Shown here piece by piece: positions 51,451 to 61,087 of a stretch of DNA of 64,000 nucleotides. Within the stretch, counting starts at the first letter, position 1. Each line of letters starts with the position of its first letter. Below the pieces are notes generated by a model. The model made no database searches, was not told the DNA's origin, and saw only the letters and a program-made list of their open reading frames with translations. Source of the DNA: Barnesiella sp. An22 (GTDB lineage Bacteria; Bacteroidota; Bacteroidia; Bacteroidales; Barnesiellaceae); assembly GCF_002159975.1 (NCBI RefSeq), contig NZ_NFJR01000004.1:186001-250000 (forward strand). Reading direction: 5' to 3'. The position numbers and the translations under genes were made by a program.

Positions 51451-51861
51451 TTAATGTGAAACAATCGGGTGGGGTTGTTGGTTCTCAACAGGTTGTATCT
51501 CGTGCAGTCCGGTCTTGAAGTAGTCGCGCTCGTAGTCTTGCGGGCGCAGGGTCTCGCCGTTCCACACGACGATGTCGATGTCGAGCGGAATCTCGCCGCT
51601 CAGTTTCGACTGGGGGGTGCGGCCGTGGGCTCGCTCCATCTCCTTGAGGGTATCGTAGAGCACCGGGTATTCGGCCGCAGTGCGGATGCAGGCCACGGCG
51701 TTGAGGTAGTTGGGGTGTCGGGGATTTCCGTAAGGGGCCGTCTCGTAAATCGACGACGACCGGGCCACGATGCCCATGGCCCGCAACTCGGCAAAGGCCT
51801 GTTCCATCTGTTCCCGTTTATCGGGCGAATTGGAAGCCAAACTGATTAAAGCGGTATTCAT
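51451..51861 (-). CDS. folK: 2-amino-4-hydroxy-6-hydroxymethyldihydropteridine pyrophosphokinase-like
   Basis: 136-residue folate pathway enzyme that transfers pyrophosphate from ATP to hydroxymethyldihydropterin. The signature ISLASNSPDKREQMEQAF at the start, SSSIYETAPYGNPRHPNYLNAV with the pterin-binding residues, and the ATP and metal block IPLDIDIVVWNGE near the middle are seen. It is at the short end for the family (about 160 in E. coli). Its start overlaps the tex stop as ATGA at 51861-51858. Confidence 0.87.
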   Translation of the reverse strand: MNTALISLASNSPDKREQMEQAFAELRAMGIVARSSSIYETAPYGNPRHPNYLNAVACIRTAAEYPVLYDTLKEMERAHGRTPQSKLSGEIPLDIDIVVWNGETLRPQDYERDYFKTGLHEIQPVENQQPHPIVSH

Positions 51862-53987
51862 GATACATCTTTTAATGAGAGTTGTATGCGTTTGCGTTCG
51901 CGGTCTATCCCGATGACCCGTACCCGCACGGGCTGGTGCATCGATACCACCTCGGCGGGGTTGGCGATGTAGCGGTCGGCCATCTGCGAGATGTGTACCA
52001 GGCCGTTCTCCTTGATGCCGATGTCGACAAAGCAGCCGAACTGCGTAATGTTGGTGACGATGCCGTTGAGCACCATGCCCTCTTGCAGGTCATCGATGCT
52101 CTTGACTTTGGCGTCGAACTCCATCATCTCGATATAGCGGCGGGGGTCCCGCCCGGGTTTGTCGAGCTCGGCCATGATGTCGGTGAGGGTGGGCATGCCC
52201 ACGTCGCCCGCGATGTATCGCTTCAGGTCGAGCTGCTTTTTCAGCTCTTTGTTCTCGATGAGTTCGCCTATGGTGCAGCCCAGGTCGGCGGCCATCTGTT
52301 CGACGATGGCGTAGCGCTCGGGGTGAACGGCCGAGTTGTCGAGCGGGTTGGCGGCATGAGGTATGCGCAGGAATCCGGCCGACTGCTCAAAGGCCTTGGC
52401 TCCCATGCGGGGCACCCGGAGCAGGTCGCTGCGGCTCATAAAGTCGCCGTTGGCTTGGCGGTACTCCACGATATTCTGGGCCAGCTGAGGGCCCAGTCCC
52501 GAGATGTAGGTGAGCAGGTGCTTGCTGGCGGTGTTGACGTTGACGCCTACCGAGTTGACGCAATACTCCACCACACGGTCGAGCGACCGCTTCAGCTTCG
52601 TCTGGTCCACGTCGTGCTGGTATTGCCCCACGCCTATCGACTTGGGGTCGATCTTCACCAGTTCGGCCAGGGGGTCGATGAGCCGCCGGCCTATCGACAC
52701 GGCACCTCGCACCGTCACGTCCTGGTCGGGGAACTCCTCGCGGGCCACCTTCGAAGCCGAGTAGATGGAGGCCCCGCTTTCGCTCACGACAAAGACCTGT
52801 ATCTTGCGGTCGTAGCGCAGGTTGGTGACAAACTCTTCGGTCTCGCGTCCGGCGGTACCGTTGCCTATGGCGATGGCTTCAATCTTGTAGCTCTCGACCA
52901 GTTGGGTGAGTTTGCGGGCCGCCCCTGCGCGGTCCTGCCGGGGCGGGTGGGGATAGATGGTTTCGTTGTGCAGCAGGTTGCCCTGGGCATCGAGGCAGAC
53001 CACCTTGCAGCCGGTACGGAATCCGGGGTCGATGGCCAATACCCGTTTCTGCCCCAGCGGAGGGGCCAGCAGCAACTGCTTCACGTTCTCGGCAAAGACG
53101 GCGATGGCCGCATCGTCGGCCTTCTCTTTGGACGAGGCGGCAAATTCGCTCTCAATCGAGGGTCGCAACAGTCGTTTGTAGCTGTCGGTCACCGCCTCCC
53201 CTACGAGGGTAGAGGCTTCGCCTTCGCCCTTGACAAAGAGGCGTTGCAGGCGAGTGAGAGCCTGTTCGTCGTCGGGGGCAATCGATACCCGCAGGATACC
53301 CTCCTTTTCGCCGCGGCGCACGGCCAGAATCTTGTGCGAGGCACATCGCCGCAGCGATTCGCTCCAGGCAAAGTAGTCGCGGTATTTATCGCCCTCTGTC
53401 TCTTTGCCCTTGACCACTTTGGCCGCGATGACACCGCTCTGCTCGAAGCTGCGGCGCACGGTGTTGCGGGCCCGTTCGTTTTCGGCCACCCATTCGGCCA
53501 TGATGTCGCAGGCTCCCTTGATGGCGCTTTCGGCGTCGGTCACCTCGGCCGTAATGAATCGCGAGGCGCTGGCCTCGATGCGGTCGTTGCGTTGCGACAT
53601 GATGATTTTGGCCAGCGGTTCGAGACCGCGTTCGCGGGCAATCTCGGCGCGAGTCCGTCGGCGAGGCTTGTAGGGCAGATATATGTCTTCGAGTTCGGTG
53701 GCGTTCCAGCACGAGTCGATGCGCTGGCGCAGCTCGTCGGTGAGTTTGCCCTGCTCGTCGATGGTCGATAGTATCGATTCTTTGCGTTTGGCCAGTTCGC
53801 ACAGTCGGTCATAATCCTCCTTGATGCGGCCTATCTGCACCTCGTCGAGCGAGCCGGTGGCCTCCTTGCGGTATCGGCTGATGAAGGGGATGGTGGCCCC
53901 GCCCTCGAGCAGTTCGATGGTTTTGGCTACCTGGGGTTCGGCGATACCCAGCGACTGGGCCAGGATTTTTGGGAACGTCGTATTCAT
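51858..53987 (-). CDS. tex: Tex family transcription accessory protein
   Basis: 709-residue RNA-binding protein. The N-terminal Tex helix-turn-helix region (AEPQVAKTIELLEGGATIPFISRYRKE overall) is followed by a YqgF/RNase H-like domain (VLAIDPGFRTGCKVVCLD), helix-hairpin-helix motifs (SVGVNVNTASKHLLTYISGLG overall) and a C-terminal S1 domain (VLNGIVTNITQFGCFVDIGIKENGLVHISQMADRY overall). Tex affects transcription and gene expression broadly. The start at 53987 overlaps the phosphoesterase stop as ATGA; an upstream in-frame start at 54119 is rejected. Confidence 0.94.
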   Translation of the reverse strand: MNTTFPKILAQSLGIAEPQVAKTIELLEGGATIPFISRYRKEATGSLDEVQIGRIKEDYDRLCELAKRKESILSTIDEQGKLTDELRQRIDSCWNATELEDIYLPYKPRRRTRAEIARERGLEPLAKIIMSQRNDRIEASASRFITAEVTDAESAIKGACDIMAEWVAENERARNTVRRSFEQSGVIAAKVVKGKETEGDKYRDYFAWSESLRRCASHKILAVRRGEKEGILRVSIAPDDEQALTRLQRLFVKGEGEASTLVGEAVTDSYKRLLRPSIESEFAASSKEKADDAAIAVFAENVKQLLLAPPLGQKRVLAIDPGFRTGCKVVCLDAQGNLLHNETIYPHPPRQDRAGAARKLTQLVESYKIEAIAIGNGTAGRETEEFVTNLRYDRKIQVFVVSESGASIYSASKVAREEFPDQDVTVRGAVSIGRRLIDPLAELVKIDPKSIGVGQYQHDVDQTKLKRSLDRVVEYCVNSVGVNVNTASKHLLTYISGLGPQLAQNIVEYRQANGDFMSRSDLLRVPRMGAKAFEQSAGFLRIPHAANPLDNSAVHPERYAIVEQMAADLGCTIGELIENKELKKQLDLKRYIAGDVGMPTLTDIMAELDKPGRDPRRYIEMMEFDAKVKSIDDLQEGMVLNGIVTNITQFGCFVDIGIKENGLVHISQMADRYIANPAEVVSMHQPVRVRVIGIDRERKRIQLSLKDVS

Positions 53988-55174
53988 GGTTCTTTCTTTA
54001 GCGTGATGACGGTAATCTCGGGGCGGGCGCCTATGCGCATGGGCAGGAAGACGCACCCCATGCCCTCGTTGACGTAGAGTTTGTGTCGTCCGTCGGGAGC
54101 GGTGTAGAGACCGCTCCATTCGGGGTACATGGGTTCGGCCAGCGAGTATTCAAACCCTTTCCACCCCAACTTCAACTGCATGGCGTGGGTATGGCCCGAG
54201 AGGGTGAGGTCGATGTTGCTCTGCGGAATCACCTCGTGGCGCCAGTGCAGCGGGTTGTGCGAGAGCAGTATCTTGAAGGTCGAGTCGTTCAGCGCGGGGT
54301 AGGCTTCGGCCAGCCGTCCGTATTGGGGGAAGGGGGGCATGCCCCAGTTTTCGACCCCGATGAGGGCGATGCTGTCGTTGCCGCGGTGCAGCCATACCGA
54401 CCGGTTGTTGAGCATGTGCCACCCCATGCGGCCCTCGTCGGCGATGAGCTGTTGCAGGGTTTTCTCCTGTTCGGCAGGCGAGCTCCAGTGATAGTAGTCG
54501 CCATAGTCGTGGTTGCCCAGCACCGAGTAGACTCCGTCGGTAGCCGAGAGCCGCGAGAGCTCAGGCATGTAGCGGGGCAGTTCGCCGCCCTGCCGGTTCA
54601 CCAGGTCGCCGGTGAAGACGATGAGGTCGGGGTGCAGGCTGTCGATGTCGGCCACCCATCGGGGCAGGTATCGCCCGGCCGAGCCGAGGGTCTCGATGTG
54701 GAGGTCGGAGAATTGTACGATGCGGTATCCGTCGAAGGCTTCGGGCAATCGGTCGAACGTAATGGTACGGTAGTTATATACCGGATGCTGGCGGGCATAG
54801 AATGCACCGTAGAGCATGCTGCCCATGACGTAGAACGACAGCGCGAGACCCACGAAGTGGCCCCAGCGTCCCCGCCGTTTGTGCCACAGACGGGGCAGGT
54901 AATCGAACAGCGAACAGATGGAGTAGAACCATTTGGGCATGTAGACGAGGAAAAAACCATAGAATATCCACATGGCCACATTGATGTCGATTGTCCCCCT
55001 GAATTTGAATTGGAAAAGCACGGCCACGAATACGGCTACGAGCACGACGGCCGTGACAGACCACCAGAGTATCTTGACCCATCGCGATCGGTTTCGCAGG
55101 TTCCGCCCGTAGATATAGGCGTCGGTCGTGAGGGCCAGGAGCGGCAGCAGAATGAGAAGAAGAGGTAACCGCAT
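53984..55174 (-). CDS. Membrane-anchored metallophosphoesterase
   Basis: 396 residues. Four hydrophobic helices in the first 140 residues (LLLILLPLLALT, ILWWSVTAVVLVAVFVAVLF, MWIFYGFFLVYMPKWF, VGLALSFYVMGSML), then a calcineurin-like phosphoesterase domain with FSDLHIETLG, IVFTGDLVN, VLGNHDYGDY, LLSHNPLHW and LSGHTHAMQ: all metal ligands present. Similar to membrane phosphoesterases such as YkuE, which act on lipid or UDP-sugar substrates; the substrate is not known. The start at 55174 is chosen over 55234, which overlaps the upstream terminator hairpin. Confidence 0.9.
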   Translation of the reverse strand: MRLPLLLILLPLLALTTDAYIYGRNLRNRSRWVKILWWSVTAVVLVAVFVAVLFQFKFRGTIDINVAMWIFYGFFLVYMPKWFYSICSLFDYLPRLWHKRRGRWGHFVGLALSFYVMGSMLYGAFYARQHPVYNYRTITFDRLPEAFDGYRIVQFSDLHIETLGSAGRYLPRWVADIDSLHPDLIVFTGDLVNRQGGELPRYMPELSRLSATDGVYSVLGNHDYGDYYHWSSPAEQEKTLQQLIADEGRMGWHMLNNRSVWLHRGNDSIALIGVENWGMPPFPQYGRLAEAYPALNDSTFKILLSHNPLHWRHEVIPQSNIDLTLSGHTHAMQLKLGWKGFEYSLAEPMYPEWSGLYTAPDGRHKLYVNEGMGCVFLPMRIGARPEITVITLKKEP

Positions 55175-55194
55175 AGATTTTGTTTTGAGTTTGA

Positions 55195-55240
55195 GAAGAA
55201 AAACGATGAGCCGTTTTGTACGGAAACCACTCATCGTTTT
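55195..55240 (-). terminator. Terminator of the acyltransferase gene
   Basis: AAAACGATGAG (55200-55210) pairs with CTCATCGTTTT (55230-55240); on the minus strand the stem ends in TTTTTCTT. Confidence 0.85.
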
Positions 55241-55257
55241 GTCTTATACGTTTTTTG

Positions 55258-56424
55258 TCAGGCTTCTTGCCCGGTTGCCACCAGTTTGTTTTTCAGCGGG
55301 TTGGCATACATCAGCAGAATGCACCGCTCGAGGAACTCCCGATTCTTTTCGTCGTCCGAGTCGGGTATCTTGGCCAGTTGCGAGTGCAGGTAGTTGGTAA
55401 AGGTGAGCGACTCTTTGCGAGTGTAGCGGTCGGCAAACCGGTTGGTGCCGTTGAGCATGTCGTAGGCGACGTAGTTGCCGGGGTAAATCTTGTAGCCCGA
55501 GTGGATGCCCTTGTCGATGATTTTGAGTATCCGGGCCAGAATTTCCGATTTTTCCTCGAGATGCGAGAGCTTGTCGAGCTCGTCGTTGATGCAGGGCGAT
55601 ATTTCGAAATGAACGCGGCCTTTGTAGCCGAGCAGCCCGATTTCCATGCTGTGCAGGTCGTCCTCTTGCGACTTCTTGAAGTCGGGGTTGTCGCGTTTGA
55701 GCAGGAACTCTTGGGCCTTGAGGTAGTCGCACGGGTCGTATTCGTAAGAGATGGATACGGGCACGAGGTTTATCTCCTTCAGGTTGTCGATGAGGTTGCC
55801 GTTGCCGGCCAATCCCAACATCTTGATGAGCGACTCCTGCGTGCGGTCGTCCGAGTCTTTAGACCGGCCTTCGCGTTGGGCAATCCAGACCGACTCCTTC
55901 TTCTGGGTGATGGCAAAGTGGATATACCCCGAGAGTTGCCGGGCCGCTTCGAGCATCTGTCGTACCCCCACGTCGCGTTTCACGATAAAGCTTTTGTTGA
56001 GCCGCACCAGGTCGGATATCCAGTCGAAGATGAGCAGATTGTTTCCGATGGCGATTTCGCTGGTGTTGAAGCCATGGCGAATGAGCAGCAGGTTGAGCAA
56101 CGAGGCATCGAGAATGATGTCGCGGTGGTTCGACATGTAGGTATAGTTCTTGGTCTTTTCGAGCAGGTCGAAGTTCTTCTCGGAGAGACTTTTGGTCGTC
56201 TTCTTGGTGAGTACTTCGAGAAAGGCGCGCATGACGAGCAGTTGAAAATCTTTCTTGTTGTCGAGCGAGAGCAGTTGCTGGCACAATACGTCGTAGTTGA
56301 CATCGCGCAGCACGTAGCGCACGGCGTGTTCGAATTTTGGTTCTTTGACCAAGACTTTCATCTTGTCGTGGAATTCGCGGTCGTAAAACGGCCTGATATC
56401 GTCAAATTCTTTTGGGCATTCCAT
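55258..56424 (-). CDS. Glycerol-phosphate acyltransferase-like protein
   Basis: 388 residues. The motif TYMSNHRDIILDASLLN (about residues 99-115) is of the NHxxxxxD type used as the active site in glycerol-phosphate acyltransferases, and VWIAQREGRSKDSDD (about 180-194) corresponds to the phosphate-binding motif EGxRS. It probably attaches acyl chains to a glycerol phosphate backbone in phospholipid synthesis; whether it acts on glycerol-3-phosphate or lysophosphatidate is uncertain. ATG at 56424. It follows rluD by 73 bp in a leftward operon. Confidence 0.78.
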   Translation of the reverse strand: MECPKEFDDIRPFYDREFHDKMKVLVKEPKFEHAVRYVLRDVNYDVLCQQLLSLDNKKDFQLLVMRAFLEVLTKKTTKSLSEKNFDLLEKTKNYTYMSNHRDIILDASLLNLLLIRHGFNTSEIAIGNNLLIFDWISDLVRLNKSFIVKRDVGVRQMLEAARQLSGYIHFAITQKKESVWIAQREGRSKDSDDRTQESLIKMLGLAGNGNLIDNLKEINLVPVSISYEYDPCDYLKAQEFLLKRDNPDFKKSQEDDLHSMEIGLLGYKGRVHFEISPCINDELDKLSHLEEKSEILARILKIIDKGIHSGYKIYPGNYVAYDMLNGTNRFADRYTRKESLTFTNYLHSQLAKIPDSDDEKNREFLERCILLMYANPLKNKLVATGQEA

Positions 56425-56497
56425 AACTCTTGTTTTTAAGGTATAGAACCGTCTTTTATTGATTGGTAGTTCTTTTTCTCTGGGTTTATAATATCTC

Positions 56498-57559
56498 CTA
56501 TATATCTCGATTGGCGGTGTAGTTGCGCCATTTGTCAAACAGCTGAGTCATATCCTGAGGAATAGGCGAGTCGAAAAACATCTCTTCTCCTGTGACGGGA
56601 TGTTTGAAGCCGAGTGTCTTGGCGTGCAGTGCCTGTCGGGGGCAGATGTCGAAACAGTTCTGAACAAACTGTTTGTATTTGGAGAAGGTTGTCCCCTTGA
56701 GTATCTGGTCTCCGCCATAGCGCTCGTCGTTGAAAAGCGTGTGGCCTATGTATTTCATGTGTACTCTGATTTGGTGTGTGCGCCCGGTCTCGAGTCGGCA
56801 TTCGACAATCGAGACATACCCCAGACGCTCCAGGGTTCGGTAATGGGTGACGGCGTGTTTGCCCTGATCGCCGTCGGGGAATACGGTCATTTGCAGCCGG
56901 TCCTTGAGGCTGCGGCCTATGTTGCCCTCGATGGTACCCTCGTCTTGTTCCATCAATCCCCACACCAGCGCCACATATTTGCGCTGGGTGGTTTTGTGGA
57001 AGAACTGCAGTCCCAGGTTGGTCTTGGCCTCGGGAGTCTTGGCGATGACCAGCAGACCCGAGGTGTCTTTGTCGATGCGGTGTACCAGTCCCAGCCGGGG
57101 GTCGTTTACGTCGTAGTTGGGGGTGTTGCGGAAGTAGTAGGCCAGGGCATTTACCAGCGTACCGCTGTAATTGCCATGCCCGGGATGCACCACCAGTCCG
57201 GCCGGCTTGTTCACCACCAGCACGGCATCGTCTTCGTAGACGACGTCGAGGGGAATATCCTGAGGTATGATTTCAAATTCGTAGCGGGGGCGGTCCATGA
57301 CGACCGAAACGACGTCGAGCGGCTTCACCCGGTAGTTCGACTTGACGGGCTTGCCGTTGACCAGTATGCAGCCGGCCTCGGCAGCCTGTTGCACCCGGTT
57401 GCGCGACGAGTTTTCGAGGCGGGCCACCAGAAATTTGTCTACCCGCAGCAGGCTCTGTCCCTTGTCGGCAACAAACCGAAAGTGCTCGTAAAGCTCCCGT
57501 TCACCCTCTTCGGCAACGATTTTATCGTCGGCTTCTATGTCTTCGTCGCAAAAGTTCAT
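56498..57559 (-). CDS. RluD-type 23S rRNA pseudouridine synthase
   Basis: 353 residues. An N-terminal S4 RNA-binding domain (about 30-90: LLRVDKFLVARLENSSRNRVQQAAEAGCILVNGKPV overall) followed by a pseudouridine synthase domain with the catalytic Asp in LGLVHRIDKDTSGLLVIAKTPEA, then RKYVALVWG, ETGRTHQIRVHM and GDQILKG. This layout matches RluD, which modifies helix 69 of 23S rRNA. It lies 18 bp after the PASTA gene. Confidence 0.92.
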   Translation of the reverse strand: MNFCDEDIEADDKIVAEEGERELYEHFRFVADKGQSLLRVDKFLVARLENSSRNRVQQAAEAGCILVNGKPVKSNYRVKPLDVVSVVMDRPRYEFEIIPQDIPLDVVYEDDAVLVVNKPAGLVVHPGHGNYSGTLVNALAYYFRNTPNYDVNDPRLGLVHRIDKDTSGLLVIAKTPEAKTNLGLQFFHKTTQRKYVALVWGLMEQDEGTIEGNIGRSLKDRLQMTVFPDGDQGKHAVTHYRTLERLGYVSIVECRLETGRTHQIRVHMKYIGHTLFNDERYGGDQILKGTTFSKYKQFVQNCFDICPRQALHAKTLGFKHPVTGEEMFFDSPIPQDMTQLFDKWRNYTANRDI

Positions 57560-57577
57560 TCTTGTCGCATCGTCTGT

Positions 57578-58216
57578 TTAGTTAAACCAACTTTCATCGG
57601 TCAGCGATTCGGTATCCATGGCTTGTGGAGCCTCTTCGTCGGTGGTCGAGTCGGTGTAGACTTCGGGTACACCGTTACCCACGAGCAGTGTCAATGAGCT
57701 GCCGGCGGGTACTTTGTCGCCGGCTTGCAAGGTTTCGCCTTGATATTGTAGCCCCATGACCAAATCGGGGTACTCCGATGGAACCTCCTGGATGCGTACG
57801 TCGTTCAGGCCCCGGCTCTCCAGCAGCGAAAGCGCCTGGCGCATCGACATGTCGACCACTTTGGGGCAGGTAATCATGCGCGGGGAGTAGGCGTTTATCG
57901 AGATGTAGACGATACGTCCCTCCTTCACTTTGCTGCCGCCGGCCGGAGTCTGCTCTACGACCGTGCCGGGCACGGCTTCGTCGATAAACAGCGAGTCGAT
58001 GATGTCGTATCTGAAGCCTTCCCGGTCGAGTATGCGCAGGGCATCGGGCAAGGCCATGGCCTTTACGTCGGGCACGAGCACGGCTTTCCCGTGTCGTGTA
58101 TATAGTTTCAGCCCGTAGAGGGTGATTCCGATTAACAGAAAAAAGACGATAACCATCTGTACTAATGTTTTGATTATCGGGTGCTTTTTGAAAAATTCGA
58201 TCAATTTTCCCATCAT
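57578..58216 (-). CDS. PASTA domain membrane protein
   Basis: 212 residues with one N-terminal helix (IKTLVQMVIVFFLLIGITLYGL) and two PASTA domains facing the periplasm (about 45-110, ALPDALRILDREGFRYDII; about 118-185, SMRQALSLLESRGLNDVRI), then an acidic tail. PASTA domains bind cell-wall peptides or beta-lactams in kinases and penicillin-binding proteins, but here no kinase or transpeptidase domain is attached. First gene of the operon with rluD and the acyltransferase. Two ATG codons begin the frame; either may be used. Confidence 0.9.
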   Translation of the reverse strand: MMGKLIEFFKKHPIIKTLVQMVIVFFLLIGITLYGLKLYTRHGKAVLVPDVKAMALPDALRILDREGFRYDIIDSLFIDEAVPGTVVEQTPAGGSKVKEGRIVYISINAYSPRMITCPKVVDMSMRQALSLLESRGLNDVRIQEVPSEYPDLVMGLQYQGETLQAGDKVPAGSSLTLLVGNGVPEVYTDSTTDEEAPQAMDTESLTDESWFN

Positions 58217-58247
58217 TGCTTAGGCGTATAACTGTTCTAAGGTTTCA

Positions 58248-58255
58248 CAAAGATA
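58248..58255 (-). promoter_or_regulatory. Promoter -7 box of the PASTA-rluD operon
   Basis: TATCTTTG on the minus strand, 31 bp before the start at 58216. Confidence 0.65.
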
Positions 58256-58426
58256 GGGAAAATCGTTTGCAATAGGTGTTAACTTAATTATTTTTATGAG
58301 AAAAAGATTTTGTGAGCCGGGCTTACTTTCTTTTTGCCGACAGGGTCGCCGCCGTTGCTTATCTACCTGTGGACGCCGCATGAATAGACTATTTTAACAT
58401 TTATAACTTAAATAATCTGTTACACC

Positions 58427-58457
58427 TTGGCTGGTTGGCGAGAATGCGTTACTTTTG
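58427..58457 (+). promoter_or_regulatory. Promoter of the coiled-coil protein gene
   Basis: TACTTTTG at 58450-58457 with TTG at 58427-58429, 20 bp upstream; start codon at 58485. Confidence 0.82.
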
Positions 58458-58484
58458 CAGAAAAATAATAGCTTCTGATAAACT

Positions 58485-59378
58485 ATGAAAAGAAGTAATC
58501 TGGTAGTGATTATTATTGCCGTGTTGGCTGTCGCTCTGATAGGGACAGGTATTTTCATCTATATACAGCACAAACAGATGTCCGACTTCAAGGAGCAGGT
58601 CGAGATTGACAAGCAGCGTAGCGAACTCGAGAAGGAGTATAGCGACCTGGCTGCCCAATACGACCAGTTCGAGGGGCAAAAGATGATGTTCAACAACGAC
58701 TCGCTCATCGAGAAACTCGATGCCGAGAAGGTGAAGGTACAGCGCCTGCTCGAAGAGTTGCGCACGGTGAAGAATACCAGTTCGGCCCGTATCGAGGAGC
58801 TGAAGAAAGAGCTGGCTACCCTGCGCGGTATCATGCGCCACTATGTGATGCAGATCGACTCGCTCAACGTCGCCAACAAGCAGCTGCGCGAAGAGAATGC
58901 CCAGGTGACCCGCCGCTATCGCGAGGTATCGGCTACGGCCGACCAGCTGAAACAGGAGCGTGAGGAACTCACCGAGAAGGTGACGCTGGCCTCGAAGCTC
59001 GATGCCGTGGGCGTGGTGGTTACCCCCATCGACTCGCGGGGCAAGGTGGCCAAGCGCATCAAAAAGACCGACAAGATAAAGATTACCTTCTCCATAGCCA
59101 AGAACGTGACGGCCGAGGTGGGCGAGAAGTATATCTATGCCCGCATCGTGAAACCCGACGGCGACGTGCTGGTCAAGGACCGGGCCGACGTCTTCCCCTT
59201 CGAAGATCGCGAAATCAACTATTCGTGCCGCAAGCTCATCGAGTTTACCGGCGATGAATTGAACGATGTGACCATGTACTGGGCGGTCGAGGAGTTCCTC
59301 TATCCGGGTGAGTATCGGGTCGACATCTTTGCCGACAACTACAAGATAGGCACCCGCTCGTTTACCCTGAAAGAGTGA
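58485..59378 (+). CDS. Membrane-anchored coiled-coil protein
   Basis: 297 residues. One N-terminal helix (VVIIIAVLAVALIGTGIFIYI) anchors a coiled-coil at about 30-165 (EKEYSDLAAQYDQFEGQK, SSARIEELKKELATL). The C-terminal part (about 170-297) is a beta-rich globular domain (FSIAKNVTAEVGEKYIY, YPGEYRVDIFADN) of unknown function. No catalytic motif. Probably a cell-envelope structural protein. Own canonical promoter; followed by the second exporter operon. Confidence 0.8.
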   Translation: MKRSNLVVIIIAVLAVALIGTGIFIYIQHKQMSDFKEQVEIDKQRSELEKEYSDLAAQYDQFEGQKMMFNNDSLIEKLDAEKVKVQRLLEELRTVKNTSSARIEELKKELATLRGIMRHYVMQIDSLNVANKQLREENAQVTRRYREVSATADQLKQEREELTEKVTLASKLDAVGVVVTPIDSRGKVAKRIKKTDKIKITFSIAKNVTAEVGEKYIYARIVKPDGDVLVKDRADVFPFEDREINYSCRKLIEFTGDELNDVTMYWAVEEFLYPGEYRVDIFADNYKIGTRSFTLKE

Positions 59379-59464
59379 GTCGGGCACCTTCGTGGCCTGC
59401 TGTCGACGGGGTGGGGTGAGACTCTTAAAAAAAAGTAAAAATAGAAAACAAACTCATCAAATAT

Positions 59465-59494
59465 TTGTTTAATGCTAAACTCGGCGTATTTTTG
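59465..59494 (+). promoter_or_regulatory. Promoter of the second exporter operon
   Basis: TATTTTTG at 59487-59494 with TTG at 59465-59467, 19 bp upstream; leader of about 95 nt before 59597. Confidence 0.8.
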
Positions 59495-59596
59495 CGGGGT
59501 AATGCCGAGGGCATTATTTTTTTAAGATATAAAATTGTTTAGGCAACTATAAGCATGGCAAGTATTAACCCTGCAACGTGTAAAAGGTAAAAAGAT

Positions 59597-61051
59597 ATGA
59601 GAATCAACCGAACTTTAGGGGCGGGAAGAGTGCTGGTCGCCCTCTTTCTACTCTCTTTCCTGGCCGCTTCGGCGCAACAGCCCGTGTCGCTCGACTCGTG
59701 CCGCCGCATGGCTTTGAAGAACAACAAGCAACTGCGCATTGCCGAGGAGAAGGTCAAGGGTGCAGGCTATACCAAGAAGTCGGCTCGGGGAGCCTATTTC
59801 CCGGGAATCGATTTCAGCGGTACCTATATGTATAACCAGAAATCCATCTCGCTGCTCGAGGAGGATCAGTATCTGCCCACCAAGAGCTTCGACCTGGCTA
59901 CTCAGGAGTATAAATATAATGTGGTGACCAACCCGATGACGGGTGAGCCCATCTTGAACAACGGGCAGCCCATTCCCCAGACCGTAGCGCTCATCCCGAA
60001 AGAGGCTTTCGAGTTCGATGTGCACAATGTCTACGTCGGTCTGGTTACCCTCACGCAGCCCATCTTCATGGGCGGTAAAATCAAGGCGTTGAACGACATC
60101 GCCAGCTATGCCGAAAAACTGGCCGTCACGCAGCGCAACACGGCCGAGAAGGAGATTGTCTATCAAACCGACGAGGCCTACTGGCAGGTGGTATCGCTCG
60201 TGCATAAAAAGCGGTTGGCCGAGAGCTACACCGCCCTGCTCGACACCCTCAACCGCCACGTGCAGGATATGATCGAGGAGGGGGTAGCTACCCAGTCCGA
60301 CGGCCTCACGGTAGCCGTGCGGCTCAATGCCGCGCAGATTACGCTGGCCAAAGTCGACAACGGCCTGGCCCTGTCGCGCATGGCGCTGGCCCAGATTTGC
60401 GGGTTGCCGGTAAACTCGGTATTTACGCTCGAGGACGAGTCGCTCGAGCGGGTAGAGCCGCAGGAGCAACCGCTCGCCTACGATATGGACGAGGTGTTCA
60501 GGAACCGCAACGAGGTTCTCAGTCTCGACTATGCCGCCAAGATTTACGAGAAGAAGAAAAACCTGGCTCTCTCCGACATGTTGCCCAAGCTGGCGCTGGT
60601 CGGCACCTACTCATTCTCCAATCCCAACGCCTTCAATGGCTTCAAGAACGAGTTCAACGGCATGTTCAGCGTGGGGGTTATGCTCAACATTCCCATCTTG
60701 CACTGGGGGCAGAACTACAACAAGATACGGGCGGCCAAGAGCGAGGCTGTCGTAGCCAAGCTGCAACTGGCCGACACGAAAGAGAAAATCGAGTTGCAGG
60801 TCAACCAGGCCGCCTTCAAGGCTTCGGAGGCTTACCGCACCTACCGCATGGCGGTGAAGAACCTCGAGAAAGCCGACGAAAACCTGCGCAATGCCCAGGT
60901 GGGTTTTGAAGAGGGAGTGCTTACCACGACCAACGTGCTCGAGGCCCAGACCGCCTGGCTCGAAGCCCAGTCGGAGAAAATCGATGCCGAAATCGACACC
61001 CGCTTGTGCGAGGTCTACCTGGCCAAGGCTTTGGGAACCATGAGATATTGA
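59597..61051 (+). CDS. TolC family outer-membrane efflux protein
   Basis: 484 residues with a signal peptide (VLVALFLLSFLAASAQQ) and two outer-membrane-efflux repeats (about 30-240 and 275-480; YFPGIDFSGTYMYNQ, LALVGTYSFSNPNAF, QVGFEEGVLTTTNVLEAQT). It forms the outer-membrane channel for the HlyD and ABC-2 permease proteins encoded downstream. Clearly different in sequence from the TolC gene at 45252. First gene of the operon. Confidence 0.93.
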   Translation: MRINRTLGAGRVLVALFLLSFLAASAQQPVSLDSCRRMALKNNKQLRIAEEKVKGAGYTKKSARGAYFPGIDFSGTYMYNQKSISLLEEDQYLPTKSFDLATQEYKYNVVTNPMTGEPILNNGQPIPQTVALIPKEAFEFDVHNVYVGLVTLTQPIFMGGKIKALNDIASYAEKLAVTQRNTAEKEIVYQTDEAYWQVVSLVHKKRLAESYTALLDTLNRHVQDMIEEGVATQSDGLTVAVRLNAAQITLAKVDNGLALSRMALAQICGLPVNSVFTLEDESLERVEPQEQPLAYDMDEVFRNRNEVLSLDYAAKIYEKKKNLALSDMLPKLALVGTYSFSNPNAFNGFKNEFNGMFSVGVMLNIPILHWGQNYNKIRAAKSEAVVAKLQLADTKEKIELQVNQAAFKASEAYRTYRMAVKNLEKADENLRNAQVGFEEGVLTTTNVLEAQTAWLEAQSEKIDAEIDTRLCEVYLAKALGTMRY

Positions 61052-61087
61052 AAAAGAAAATAAAAAAATAGCAAAACAAGATTTACG

